Source: Apis mellifera
Lineage: Eukaryota; Arthropoda; Insecta; Hymenoptera; Apidae
Direction of reading: 5' to 3'
NCBI RefSeq assembly: GCF_003254395.2
Contig: NC_037644.1
Span: 6,319,001 to 6,383,000, forward strand
Length of the DNA stretch: 64,000 nt
Numbering within the stretch: the stretch's first letter is position 1; the number at the start of each line of letters is the position of its first letter. This document shows positions 13,644-27,559 of the stretch, piece by piece. The notes under the pieces were generated by a model. That model was not told the DNA's origin, made no database searches, and saw only the letters and a program-made list of their open reading frames with translations. Both the position numbers and the translations under genes were made by a program.

Positions 13644-14874
13644 TTAAAATAATGTAATTATACATTATTCTTTAATTATGTGTCTTCCATTATTAAGAAT
13701 ATATTTTTATAATTAATATTGAAATTATTTTTTCATATTTTTTAAAAGTATTTGAATAATTAATGAATGAAATATATGATATAATCAATTTTTTAACAAC
13801 AATTATTGAAAATAAATTTATCTAACGCAAATAGAAAATAAACATATTTTTTTATTCATTGTTTATATCTAAAAAATTGATATAGTATTTATTTCTGAAA
13901 TTATTTTATTCTTATTTATTTTTTACACATAAAATTGATCACACAGCATTTAAATGGAAAAGCATGTGGAGATAAGGTAAAAATAAATAAAAATATAATC
14001 ATCCATATCTGAAAAGAAAACTATACTAGATCTTATTTGCAAGCTATAATAATGATTATTATGTTTATTATCTATCAGTTTATTATCTATCGAAATATTT
14101 ATTATTATTATTAAAAGAATTTGAGAAATTCTTTGAAAATTTAAATGTAAATTCATAGTTGGTGAAATTTTATTACATAGAGATTACATAGAGATTACAT
14201 ACATTTTAATTCTAAATATATATTACAAGAATTAAGAATAATAAATTTTGAAGAATAATAGAAAGTTCCATCTAATAATCAATAATTAATAAATAAATAT
14301 ACAGATATCAATAAATAGATATGTAAAATTAGTATAGGCAATTCAATTAATTAATCTGGAAATAAAGCTATTTATTTGATTTTGTTTACAAAAAAAAAAA
14401 AAATTGCATTTTACTTTACTTATATACACAAAAAATAATTTTGATTTATCTTTTAAGACTTATCTTTCTATTTCATATACTATTCTTTTATTATTAGCAA
14501 TTGTAATATTAATAAAACATAAGAATCAATTTCTCTTTATATATTTTTCTCTATATATATTTTTTACAATTTTCACATATAATATTGGAATATATTCAAA
14601 ATATATTTCAATTATTAAATCTAAAATTTCACAAAAACAAAAACAAATATTGAATGAGCAGAAATTAATGAAATATTTATGTACATGGTATATCTTTACC
14701 AAATGAGTAATGCTAATTTGAAAATTACAAAAATTATTGTATAAATTCAAAGCCATTCAATATACAATGCATTTAATTTTTATCTTTTCATCTTATCTTT
14801 TACATTTATCTTTTCTTATTCAGCAATAAATTATTCATTATGAAAAATAATAAAAATATTTAAAAGATACCATA

Positions 14875-15110
14875 ATTCAGCAATCTCCAGAGAAAACAGA
14901 TCATGGGCTAGAAATGATATGATGACAAAGCAAAACGTAAACGCTTATCATGTATATTCATATCACATAATAGTAGTTCGTAGTTAATCTGTTCGGAATC
15001 TTTATGCACAATTCTATGCTCAAATTTGTGCTTATACTACATAAAAGATGAATATCTATCTCCTTCGTTGGCTTCACAAATATCAAAAGATATAGATTTA
15101 CAAAAACATT
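14875..15110. other. Weak G+C-richer island
   Basis: It stands slightly above the background, with segments such as GATCATGGGCTAG, TTCGTAGTTAATCTGTTCGG and CTCCTTCGTTGGCTTC. Stops occur in all frames at short spacing, so I do not call it coding. It may be an eroded repeat or a regulatory stretch. Confidence 0.3.
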
Positions 15111-18100
15111 ATTACACTTTGCGGATTATTTATTCGGAAATTAGTTAGATTATTCCATTTGATTTCATTAGCTAAAAAAATTTTACTATTAAGAATCTAA
15201 AGATTAAATTTTTAAATTTAAGAATACAAAAATATATAAATAAGCTCATTTGCTTGATAGAAAAATAAATTTATATTTCGTATAAGCCTGTAAATATATT
15301 ATGAAAAATACTCATAATAACAGGCATATGAAATAAGTCTTGATCCTTACCAATTTATCCTTTAGATTTATGGATATGACTATTCATAGAAAATAAAAAA
15401 ATAATATCAAAAATCACAAGCTTATACGGAACTGATCTGAACTTATTATCTGATACATTAACATCACCCAAAGAAGTTAACAAATTACTAAATTACTAAA
15501 TTTTTCTCTATAAACTTGTCTACCTGTCCAGTTAAGCACTTTATAATTAAGCAAAAAAAAATTTTTTTACCAATTTTAATAAGTTTGAATATCGTTTGAA
15601 AGCATACTAACAATTTTTTCCTATCATGTTATTATTGCTTAGCTTTAATTTTTGAGATATTCACAAAATATTTTCTGCATAGATATCTTATAAAATAATT
15701 GTATATATAAATTTTTTTTTTCTTTCTCTTTATTTTCATCTGATATATTGATTCAATGTTTAATAAAAAACAAAGGATATAATATAAATTTTCTTAGTTT
15801 TGAAAATTCAACAACGAAAGCTAGCAGCACAACAAAGCTATATTTATTAAAAATAAAAAATATTTATTTGGTTTTTTATATTATGTTATAATTAGAGTAC
15901 TGATCAAAATTTTATGTTAGAAAACAAATTTAAAAAAATTACTAATTTTATTTGTTAATAATAAATTTTTATTAATAAAAAATATTAATATTTTTAATTG
16001 TACAATTAATAAATATTATAAACAATTAATAAATATTTTACCAGAAGATAATACTATATAAAAAAAGCAATTTTTAATTGAAAATTTATTTTGTATTTTT
16101 TATAATTTAGAAATTAACATAAAGTCAAAAAATAGCCAAATTTTCGAAGAATTGATTTCAGGCAACAAAAAAAATTGCATAATATATATTTTAATATATA
16201 TATTTATATATTTATATAATATATATTATTATATAAATATTTATATAAGTGCTACATATCTTCAAAGTTTTATTATTTTTTAAATTTTTGTTGATATCTT
16301 TTTTTGTTAGTAATAAAATTTAAGATATACAAATAAAAATAATCGTATATAAATGCATGTATATATTTTCATATATATATTTTTTTATATAATTATAATT
16401 TATTAAGATTATAATTAACTTTATTCTAAATTAAATAACATTATTTAGTATTATTATTATCATAAATAAGATTATAAGGCTTTACGACTAAATTTTTATT
16501 AAAATTAAAAATTATTATCTGTAACTCAAATTTTCAATGCAATTATTAAATTATAGCATTTCAGCATACAATGTAAATTTGTTGAAATTATTTTAATATT
16601 TATCATATTAACTTTGTAAATGAAGAAAATTATCTCAAGACGGCTTCTTATAGATCTTTATTAAATCTGCTCTAATTTACTTATTAATGTTAGTGAAGTT
16701 TTTGATCAATTTACTATATCAACATACAATATACTATAATATACTTAAGAAATTCAAAATACAATTGTTATATAATATTTATAATTTTTTTTAAATTAAT
16801 TTTTTAATACTTAAAACAAATAATTATTCAATATATAAAAATTTCAACATACAAAAAATGTTGGATTGATTTCATCAAAACAATATCCTTAATTATGACT
16901 CATCAATTATATTCAATTAAATTTCCAAGAAACAAATATTATAGAAAATGATCAATAACATTCGTAAATTATGCATCCTTATTAGCAATACTTGTAATAA
17001 TCAAATTTTAATTAAAATGATTAAATTGTTATAGAGAAAGTTAAACAAATTGGAATTTCACCAATAATGGAAAATAAAGTTGAATATAAATAATCGATAC
17101 ATATAATATTTACAAATTGATATTTTTAGATTCAATCTATTATTTAATAATGAAAATATACAAAATAAATAAGATTAAATATTTAGAAAAAGGTTATATA
17201 TAAAAGATTAATCTGAAAAGTCATTTTATAACAAAAAGAAAACAAGTGAATCTAAAATTATGCAAAATGAATCGAATGTTATTATGTTGTATTATATTTT
17301 CATATAAAATGTTATTATGTAAGTAATTATATTCTTCTGGTAACTATATAAAATTATTATCGCTAGAAAAAATCAAACGTAAAAACATAAACATATAAAC
17401 ATTTCATATAAACATTTAAAATATACATAAAACATATAAAATATGTTTAAAATTATATAAATTAATATATGAAATGAATTATATAATCATAAATTTCATT
17501 CTAATGAAACAGCAAACTTCTTGACGATAAAAATTGTATATGAAAATTCAAGAAAATCAAACAAAATGATTTAATAAAAAATTAAAAATTTTACAATAAC
17601 AAGTAGAAAAAGAGAAGACATTAATGAGAAACTTCTTATATATGTTATTTATTGAAATTGTTAAAAATTCTATAGAGAATCTGCTTTAATTAATGTATGT
17701 TAATAATAATCACAATAAACAATTTTTAAAAATCGATTCTAAAGAAAAAAACAAATACAAAAGTTAATATAAAAATAACTTGAAGCTAACTCTATTAAGT
17801 AAAAAATTTAAATTGAATTTGATAAATAATGAGACTGTTTCATCATCATTATATTTTCTTCTCATGTTGTTTTACGAAGTTAAAATTGTTTATAATTTAA
17901 AAAAATAAATATTTTTATTATATTTATTATATTATATTTATTATTTATATGTTTATTATCATATGTTTATATTTATTTTATATTTTATTTCCAAATTTGA
18001 TTAAAGGAATATATTATAAACATTTTATATGTATCAAATTTAAAAAGAAAATAAATATAAGAAAAAAAATTACTTATAATAATATAGATAACATATTTTA

Positions 18101-21100
18101 AAGTTTAAAAAAAAAGTTTTTTGAAATATTTATTGTGTTTTTTAAATATTTATTATAAGCTCGATAATTTTTTATAAACAATATAAGAAAATATCTATTA
18201 TAAATGTAATTTATAATTTGTAATTTTTTTTATTTTTGAATTTGTTGTATTATTTTAAATTATATTAATTATAAATTATATGCTTTCAATATCTTAATTT
18301 TAAAATCAGTTATATCTTATGAGACCATGTTAACTGTTGACCAAATAAAACATTTATGATTGTGGTGGCGGTTATGCATTCAAATACTCAATAGTTATAA
18401 AAAAAACCAAAGAATCCAATAAGAAATCTTTTACACAAACTGCAAATATTTAAGTTATTATATATATTATATATTATATATATTATATAATTAAAATAAG
18501 ATTGAAAAAGAAAAATAAATACAGTTATAGTAAATAAATAAATACTGTAATATAACACATGTATAACAATCAATCACATAAATTTTCATATATCTTAAAC
18601 GAGTGAACTAATGAATTGTTATTAAAATTAACAAAAATTTTTATTTACGTTAATATAAACTTTATTATATAAATTTTTGGTTAAATAATTTAAATTTGCA
18701 GACTATAATTATACAATAATTTTTTTTATTAATGAAATTCATTTTTTTTATTATTTCAAAAAGATAAAATCAATTCTTAAAATTTTCGTATTTACATTTA
18801 CATTTTTTAAATATTCTAATCAAATACAATACAAAATTTTAAATTATAAAATATTCAGGTTTTAATATTTTATTAAAAAAATTTTCCAAGCAAAATTTAC
18901 AAAAATTTATAAGTAATCCATTGTCTTCTACATAAATTTTTATTAAAATCGAGTTTTTGAAAATAGATTTTCTTTGTAAAATAGAATATGAAGATTTATG
19001 ATTGCCTGCAACTTCAAAATACTAAACTTGTATTCAGTTTCATTCAATTATAAGTATTAACAAATATTGTATTTTGAAATTTAATAAATATCAATCAAAA
19101 ATCAAAAACAAATATAAATTAAACATTTTATAATTAAATCAAATATTTTTATTATATAATATTTAATAAAATTAACATGAATATTATATTATATAATATA
19201 ATATATAATATTTAATAGTAATTAATATATATAATAAATAATAATATATATAATATTTGATAAATATAAATATTAAACAAAATGATAAAATTATTATAGA
19301 AAAGATATAAAAAGAAAAATATATTATAAAAAATGGATTGCTTCTTTTATACACTTATTTTTATGCACCATTTTAAAATATATGTTTCAAAATGTAAATA
19401 TTATTAAATATATTATATTAATATATTAATTTAAATATATATGTACATATATCATTTATGCTGTATTTAAATAATAAAATTCATTGGATAATCGAAATTT
19501 GGATTATCGATATTTTTATATTGAGATATTTTTATGACATAAATCTATTGGCTTATCCTATTTTCTCTATTCAATAATAAATATTTTTTCTTAATATACT
19601 TGAGGATAAGTATATTTGTTAATAATTTTATTTCATATTAATTAATAAATATTACAATTATTACAATATTATAATATTACAATATTTTGGTTTTCGAAGA
19701 TAATTTTTTTGAATATTTATATATAATATTTTGTATATCTATAGATAAGATTAATAAATGTGATGGATATTTTTTGTGTATATATTAGATCGTTCGCAAA
19801 TAATTCGCAATAATTCATAAAATATGAATTATTTGTTGATATAATAAATATTTCTATGAATAATAAATAATATGCAATGACATATTTGTGAACAATGTTT
19901 TTTTACTTACTGATGAATATATATTTTTATATTTAATAATTTTATTATTTTTTTGTGTTCTCCAATAATCGCTTTAACTTTAAAAAGATGCCATTTATTG
20001 GACATGTATAATCCTCTAATCTTTAGTGCCATATAAATCTAAACATTTTCAAAGATATTAGTAAAATATTTTGCAAAGATATTAGTAATATATTTAGGAA
20101 TAGTTTTATTGTTATCTATTTTTAAAAATTGAATTTCATTGTAGTTTAAAATCTACAATCTTCATTTAAAATCCATCTTCGTTGATAAGTTTAATTTTTT
20201 ACTATATCTGATTGATCGATTTTTTGATGATTTTTTCTTACTTTCTTCAATTATCTTACAAAACTTAGCTTAGAAGTTTTTTAAATTTAATTAAATTCTT
20301 ATTGATCAGATTTTTTCATGCGATTGAAGACCTTCGTGATGGCTTTCTTTAAATACACAATCTTCATTCTATTAAAATGCATTTTTTTAATAAATTTTGT
20401 TTACTTTAGAAGCTTTTTTTATTATAATGTAATATTATTTCAAAGTTTTTCAATATTTTATTAATATTAAATGATTTAAATAGTTATTTTATTATATATT
20501 TTGTGTTTTTTATATATTTTATTATATTTTGAATAATGTAATCTATTTTTTTTTTTTATATTTGTTTTAGTCGATTTTACTTAGATTTCATTTAGATAAA
20601 TTGGGGATATGGACTTATAAGATCAAAGAATATAAAAACAGTCATTGTCGTATAAATCATCAAGGACTTTTCACTTCATGTATTGTCTTATGCCATGTTA
20701 CATATTTTAAATCATGTAATAATATTATATGATTTATTTTTGGCATTAATTAGATCCCATTGTATTCAAAAATATTGAATTAAAACTTTTTTTTTTAATT
20801 TTTCAATTCTCTTATCTTGGATACTGAAGTAATATCATTTTAAATAATTAAATAAACTGATGATTGTTGAAATTTGTTGTATGTCAATATTTATAGATTC
20901 TTCTAAGATTTGATTCTTGGAAATTATTCCTTCATTGACATAATTCTTACTTTCTTTATTTTTGCAATAATTCTTTTGTCTTTTAAAATTTTATAATAAT
21001 AAATAGTACATAATAATAAATAAATATAATAATAAATTATTAATTTTATAATTATAATTAAATTATAAATTATAATATTAATAATAAATATAATAATAAA

Positions 21101-22458
21101 TTATATAATAATAATAAACAGGTGATAATATTTTTGGAAATTTGTTTTTTGCATAAATATTTTTGAATTATATTTTAAGATGATATATAATTATTTATAA
21201 CATAATAACCATTAATATTCTATTGATTTTTTCGTATATTGTTTTTATTTATTTGTAAATTTAATGAATAATAATTATAATGTGATATTTACATATAATT
21301 CAGAGTTGCCAGAAACCAGTTTTTTTCGAACATTTATTGTAGAATTTGCAAATTCTATTTTTTAGTATTGTATCCAATTAAGAAATAAATAAATATTTTA
21401 AATCATATTTATTAATGCTTATATACTATACTAGTCAAACAATGTAACATAATGATGAAACATTATTAATTCAATTATACTTTAATGTGCACTTTGAAAT
21501 CAATTTCAATCATAAATGAATATAACTTATAAATGAATTGTAATACTAACGTTATCAATTGCAACATTGATCTTATTTTATTATTATTTATTATTATTAC
21601 AGTGGTAAAGATTCCATTTTCATTTAAATATATACAAATTCTATTATTTGAAATTCTAAATATATATTTTATTACTTTTATTTCTTAGATCTATGTGTTC
21701 TATAATTTAGGAATATGTTATCAAGAAATTTGTTACTATTCTAATTAAGAAGTAAATTCTATAAAATAATAAATAACACTTGTGCATTTCAAACAAAAGT
21801 AGAAATCAAAATGTATTTCAAAGCATAAAAACATATTTTTATTAATGAAAGTTACATTAAATATAAAATATAAACATATCAATGAGAAATGTTGATAAGT
21901 ATATCAATACATAATATGTTTTTTTTATTTCTTGTATAATCGTAAACATTATACATATAAATGAATTTATTTTGACATATAATCTCATATAAAAATATGC
22001 AAAATTAAAAAACTAAAAATTATCTTTGTTTCTCAAAAAATATTGAAGGTATAAAAAATTGATGTCACTACATAGTTTATAAAACAAAAAATTTTTCCTT
22101 TCAACATTCATTTCTTTCTCTAATATTTTTTATAAAAAAAATACTGGCTAAAAAATCTGAACATCATCTATATATGTAGACAAAATTCAATATAACAATA
22201 GTAACTATTTTTTCCAAATATCTTGAATTAATTTTATGTAAACAAGCAGTGGTTACATAAAATTATTCAATATTAATTGCAACATATTTAAAAAAATCAT
22301 CAAAATTGAAAATAATATTCACTTTCTAAATAATATTTTTTAAAACATATTACTTTTGATTCCATTTTATTATAATATTTAACATCTTAATGATATATAT
22401 CTTTTTCTTTAGTCTATAATATCTTAATTTAATATAAATAATAATTAAATATAGTCTA
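15111..22458. other. A+T desert
   Basis: Over 7 kb of A+T-rich sequence without supportable genes. A T-rich part at about 19900-20350 has a 42-codon minus frame from ATG 20030-20032 to a stop at 19907. Its composition is slightly more protein-like (KIRGLYMSNKWHLFKVKAII), so it may be the remains of a transposon or gene, but no motif settles it. Confidence 0.6.
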
Positions 22459-22483
22459 ATATATATATATATATAAATAATTA

Positions 22484-22538
<55 letters not shown>

Positions 22539-22541
22539 TTA

Positions 22542-22587
<46 letters not shown>

Positions 22588-22590
22588 TAA
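22459..22590. repeat. (TA)n array with spacer repeats and a 52-bp palindrome
   Basis: Three (TA)n runs are separated by two copies of AAATAATTATGTC. The last run is closed by the reverse complement of the spacer end. As a result 22539-22590 is TTATGTC, then (TA)19, then GACATAA: a perfect 52-base palindrome. This DNA should extrude as a cruciform or foldback and be unstable in length. Confidence 0.95.
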
Positions 22591-23249
22591 ACCTTCAATA
22601 TTTTTTCAAGTAAAAATTACAAACGCATTTAAATTCTTTTAAACATTTTCAATTCTTTTATAATTCTTATGTTCTATAATAGTTTTGTTTTTTACACTTG
22701 TGTTTGATGGATTAAGAATTTCAGTAACGGTTGAAAGTTATATATAAGACAAAGTTATATAAAGTTTTAAAAATTCAAATGTAATTCTTGCAATAAGTTT
22801 CTTGAGAAACATTATAGCAAATGCTAAATAGATTTTTTTTGCACAAAGTTTGAAATCAACTTTTATAACAACTTGTATAAATATTTTATTCATTAATTTC
22901 AAATGTTAAATGAATAAATTTTCAATGAATAAGTAATAAATAAATTTTAAATGAATAATTAATAATTTCAATCAATCGTTTCTTTTAATAATTTCGAATT
23001 AAGCAATTTGCATGGAAATTCTAATTAATTATTTCTTTTATTTTCAAGAAACATATTTATAATTATTTCTTAGAATGCAGTTTGGAAATGAATTTTGTTA
23101 TTGTTCGCATCCACAATAGTGATGCATAAAAGCTGATTAGATACATGTATATGTATATTGAATGTTCTTTTGACTGAATGTATATTTGTATATGTAGATA
23201 TTGGTGTTTATAACCATTGATATTTTCTTAATGATAAAATGGATTACAA
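22591..23249. other. A+T-rich spacer
   Basis: No gene or repeat recognised. It leads into the first copy of repeat R1. Confidence 0.6.
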
Positions 23250-23905
23250 GTGCAGTATATATATCTACAATTAGATCTCTCACAATATCACAGTAAGTGA
23301 TTATGTTAGAATATGATGTGATAATTACAAAGAAACTATTTATTTGTAATATCCGACGATTAGAATATAAGTTCACAACGAATGCTAATTTTTCTTCACA
23401 CATTTTAATGAAGACTTGTACTCTAGAAATCTCTTCCAAATTTATGATTTTTCAGTGAAACACGATAATAATCAATAATATCGCGGACAGTTTGATTTGC
23501 GATAAGTTAGAGGAAAATTTCTCGGATTGAATTGATGAGTGCATCAAGATAGTTGTAATCAAAGATTGATCAAAATAACAATATTAACAATATAAATTTA
23601 TGATATTTCTTCTTAAAATATTTATTGCTGTTAGTCAGTTTCTGTAATATATCGTTCTTGGGATCAGATTTCACTCGAGCCTGAAATATACAATGTATAT
23701 TTATATAACAATTGTATATCAAAAATATACAATTATAAGTATTAAATAAACTCTTTTTAAAAATGACAATCTTCTTCAACATCAATCTTTAGGCAACATC
23801 ATTTTTTGTTTGGCTTAATGGAGGTCGGCAATAATAATGAAAAAAAATTTCTATGCGATGAACTTTTCCGAATAAAGATGATCAAGATTGATCATAAATT
23901 TCGCA
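23250..23905 (+). repeat. Dispersed repeat R1, copy 1
   Basis: This segment is collinear with 25340-25905 in the same orientation. Shared anchors are AATCAATAATATCGCGGACAGT at 23470 (AACC... and ...GGTCAGT in copy 2), ATATCCGACGA (ATCCGGCGACC), AGTTCACA, GACAATCTTCTT and TTTCCGAATAA at 23865. The copies are highly diverged, with many substitutions and indels, and copy 1 has lost much of its G+C. The 100-codon minus frame at 23137-23439 that overlaps it is not kept in copy 2, so it is a chance frame. The family is not identified. A pair of old LTRs or a segmental duplication would fit. Confidence 0.6.
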
Positions 23906-25339
23906 AGCAATAATAAATATTTATAATAAATATTTTAATTATATAATAAATAGATAATAGATGTTTATGTATTTAGAAAATTTAAATTAATAAACAGAAA
24001 ATTTACAGAATGCATATGATATGCAAAAAAATATATAAAATATATTATTCATTTTTGAAGATTTTATTAAAGATTTTATTAAAGATGATATTTAAAGATT
24101 AAAGCAAATCTCTAAACTTCATTTTTAAATTCTATTTATTTATATTTTTTATTTTCATATTCATATAAATTTTATTTCACATAAACATAAGTCAACAAAG
24201 TCTGTAATAAATTATATTATATATGTATTATATAATTAAAATATTTAAAATGTTTTTCTCTATCTATAATTGAGAAAGAAATTTTGTTTTCATTTCAATT
24301 AACTGTATCGATTTAACGCTTATTAAATTATTATTGTTCGATATGCAAGTCAGATATCAATTTCGCCTACAAACTATCTCATAAATGAATCCATTCAGGT
24401 TTATCCTGAAGCCGTTAAATGATCACATGTTATCATTTCCATGTATAATAGGAATGAATTTCTCATGTTACGAACCATGACGTTATGTATCCATAAATAC
24501 CATTCTTGATTTCAGTTTAGTATTTTGAATGTCAATGTTCCATAATATATGAAAATAGATTTAGAATTAAATTAAAGAGAAATATTAAAAAGAGGTAATA
24601 AAATCGTTTTCAACTTGTTAATATATTTATAAAATGATACAAAATTTTGTATTGAAGAATAAATAATATTTGAATAAAATGAAAAAATGAAAAAAAGAAT
24701 AAAAATAAATATATATATAAATATATTATCATTGAAAACATAAAATATAATAATTCTATAATATTATTTTAATAATAATAGTATTACAATTTTATGATTT
24801 AATATCATAAAATAACATCATGAAATCATTTCAAAATATTTGAAATTTAATAACATCTTCATTTTTGCATAATTCTAAATTAAAGACAAAAATTTATAAT
24901 AATTTTGATTATGCACATAGTAATATAAAAGTATAAAAATATAGAAATATTATTTTTCTATTTAAGTTTTTTTCTCTGTAATAATACAGATCTTTATCTC
25001 AGAATTTCAATTATCAAATACAAATAATATATAATATAATATATATAATTTTTAATAGTTTATTTCTTCTATCTATTCGCGTCCGCAATAATATATATTA
25101 TATATAATATATATATATATAATATATATATATTATATATTAAATATATATATTATAATGGTTTGATAAATGGAATTTAATAGCTAGGTATTTCTATATT
25201 ATTTATAGAATATCCTTCAACAGATGTCGTAACAAATATATATTTCTTAAAGATAAATGAAATACATTATTGGTTACATGTGCATACGCATGTATAAATC
25301 TATAGTCAAGATAAATCTATAATTTCAATCTATAAAAGA
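23906..25339. other. Spacer between R1 copies, with a G+C-richer island
   Basis: Mostly A+T-rich. An island at about 24290-24540 includes TTTCGCCTACAAAC, a small hairpin TTCAGGTTTATCCTGAA and TACGAACCATGACG. No frame of coding quality crosses it. If the R1 copies are LTRs, this would be what is left of the element interior, but no gag, protease or reverse-transcriptase motif can be read. Confidence 0.4.
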
Positions 25340-25905
25340 TTGAGTTTCTCACTATTTTATAGCAGGTAATCGTGTCTAACGGACAGAGCACGATGTATTC
25401 ACAAATTATCTTATTGTCGTATCCGGCGACCAGAGTTCACATTGAGTCTTTATTTACTAGTGAAGCTCGTATCTTAGAAAATCTCTTTCTTGGAATATTT
25501 TAATTGAAAGGATCTTAGTTTCCCGGTATAGCATTCCAATAACCAATAATATCGCGGTCAGTGTCCGGGTTACGATACCTCCAAGTTAAATGCTTAGTTG
25601 ATCTGTACACAAAGATCTTAAAATAAGCGGAAACAGATCAGCATATCTTTCTTAAAGATTTTTAAAACTAGAATAGTGTTATTTGTCGTTAAATCAACCG
25701 TGTCTGAGATATGTTACCATTAGAATCGATTCAATTAGGCTGAAATATGCCAGAAATATTGAATTATAAACTTTCAAAAATAACAATCTTCTCAGATAAT
25801 ATCACTCATTATTTAATTAATTTATTTAATAAAGGTCTGCAAGCGATAACAGAAAAGGATTTTTATAAGGAATTTCCGAATAAGGTATTTATAAATCTCG
25901 TGAAT
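25340..25905 (+). repeat. Dispersed repeat R1, copy 2
   Basis: Second copy of R1, about 2.07 kb downstream of the first at the central ATCGCGG anchor (25551). It retains more G+C: CGTATCCGGCGACCAGAG, GTCTAACGGACAGAGCACG and GTGTCCGGGTTACG. This suggests it is younger or less decayed than copy 1, or closer to the original sequence. It ends near TTTCCGAATAA at 25872. No open frame is shared between the copies. Confidence 0.6.
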
Positions 25906-26259
25906 AGTATTTATAAATAGTAGATATTAATTTAAAATAATTTATATAAGTCTTTTACAAAATTCTTACATACTTTTATATTACAATCTCTTATACTAAT
26001 ATTTAATCAAAATTTTTTTTTATTATTTTTGTTTGTATGCATAAAATAAGAATATTACATTTCGGAATTTATTATTAAAGAAAAATTTATAAGAAATAAA
26101 TTAAAACCTATTGAAATAGAAATCCATATTAGCGAATCAGAAATTGTCTTTAGATCGAATATAAATTCAATCATAATATAAATATTGATGGATTGAAAAT
26201 TATGATCGTACATATAGACTACAAAAATAATATTGTTAAAAACAAAAATCAGGATTAAC
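25906..26259. other. A+T-rich spacer
   Basis: Short unremarkable spacer between the second R1 copy and the first R2 copy. Confidence 0.5.
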
Positions 26260-27190
26260 TTGTGAAGAAGATAGATAATTTGAATTTTATTTTCTATGAT
26301 TTTAACATTTTCAATAATATAGATAACAATAATTTGCGAGTATAGTTACGGATTCTATTTTTCAAAATAATTTTTTTCATTTTCAATATATTCATTTGAG
26401 ACTAAAATATAACAGTGATAACGATTTAATCACAAGTCATATTTGAGTGTCAAATATTTTGTGATGGACTATAGAAGCGATCGAATTCTGATTCACGCTA
26501 CGATTTAATCTTCTTCGAGGATACATAATTGAAAATCATTTTTTAATGCGACTACAATTAATTTTTTTATTAATTAATTTAATCTTAATTTATATTTTCA
26601 CAGAAAATAATAATTGGAAAAAGAACCAAGACCGGTGATAATTTTTCAAAATCAAAGTTAGAAATCAGACAGAAATCAGAACAAATCAGATATTAGAATA
26701 GAGATAAAATTTAGAAATCGATAATTAAAATTCAGATAGATCAAATCTTAATAATTAAAATTCAACCTAGAAATCAGATCAATCATTAAAATTGAGATAA
26801 AATTCAGATACAGGATAAATTAGAAAATAATTAGAAGTCAAGTATAATTCAGATCAGATTGACAATTAAAATTGAAATAGAGTTCAAATCAGATCATAAT
26901 TAAGTGTCAGAGAGATCGCGGATTAATCGTTGCGGAAATCAATCAAATCATAATTAGAAACCGTGAAATTTAAGCAGTCCTCAACTAGTCATAAACAGTT
27001 AGAATTAATCAATCATAGTTCACTTAAGATTCACAATACAAACAATTGTACAATCCTACAATCGTAGTAGATAGTATCTTTCGAACAAGAATATTCAGTT
27101 TAGACATTCTCTTTTGTGCAATACTCAAAATCACATTTAATTGGATTTTAACAAATCGAAAATAATTTATCGAATTCATTCATGCTAAAA
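26260..27190 (-). repeat. Dispersed repeat R2, copy 1 (minus orientation)
   Basis: This is the reverse complement of the unit seen at 45655-46330 and 54785-55560. Read on the minus strand it begins near GATTTTGAGTATTGCACAAAA (about 27131). It continues through a stretch rich in TCTGATCT-like words and then the segment complementary to AGAAAATAATAATTGGAAAA at 26602. It ends with the complement of AACATTTTCAATAATATAG. It is the longest copy. The part at 26640-26890 is expanded into a degenerate array of ATCAGA/ATTCAGAT words. No protein-coding frame is conserved with the other copies, and the family is unknown to me. Confidence 0.6.
26640..26890. repeat. Degenerate ATCAGA-word array inside R2
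   Basis: About 250 bases packed with variants of AAATCAGA, ATTCAGATAGATC and TTAAAATTCA at irregular 10-25 base spacing. Other R2 copies hold a shorter version (TCTGATTTCTGATCT at 55080-55110, complementary strand), so this part has probably expanded locally. Confidence 0.6.
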
Positions 27191-27559
27191 CAAATTTCGT
27201 TTCTTTATTTGTATTCTAAAATAGTATGAAGTAACATGAATAAGATATATATATTATGTATTACATGGATAGATGATTATATATATATATTCATATATTA
27301 TATGAATATAGAAATATATTTCTCGCAAAAAAAATATTAAGTAGATATATAATTTCAAATATCAATTCTTTCTCTATATCAATTCTTTTTATAGAATATT
27401 TCAAAATTATTGTAAATGATTATTTTAATAAATGGAATTTTTAAAATTATGTTATGTATTGACTTTAATATTAGTACAAAAATATATTGGTATTATAATA
27501 ATTAAAAAATTAGTATCATAATAAAAGCCTGAAATTTAATTATTATTAAGATCTAATCA

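Larger units (their letters stand above)
12421..14874. other. A+T desert with microsatellites
   Basis: A+T-rich, with a compound (AATA)n/(TA)n array at 13005-13083 and (TA)n at 13617-13643. The 100-codon + frame at 14404-14706 and the 76-codon minus frame overlapping it are hydrophobic and very rich in Ile, Tyr, Phe and Lys. They show no motif, and their codon choice is just the local base composition. Confidence 0.65.

Noticed and set aside
14404..14756. 100-codon + frame and overlapping 76-codon minus frame, considered as a mitochondrial insertion because of hydrophobic A+T-rich codons
   Set aside because: No stretch resembles a mitochondrial protein I know, and both strands are open as expected from base composition.
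19907..20345. Possible decayed minus-strand gene or transposon
   Set aside because: Only short frames remain and no catalytic or binding motif can be read.
23137..23439. 100-codon minus frame
   Set aside because: It overlaps R1 copy 1, and the matching part of copy 2 has stops in this frame.
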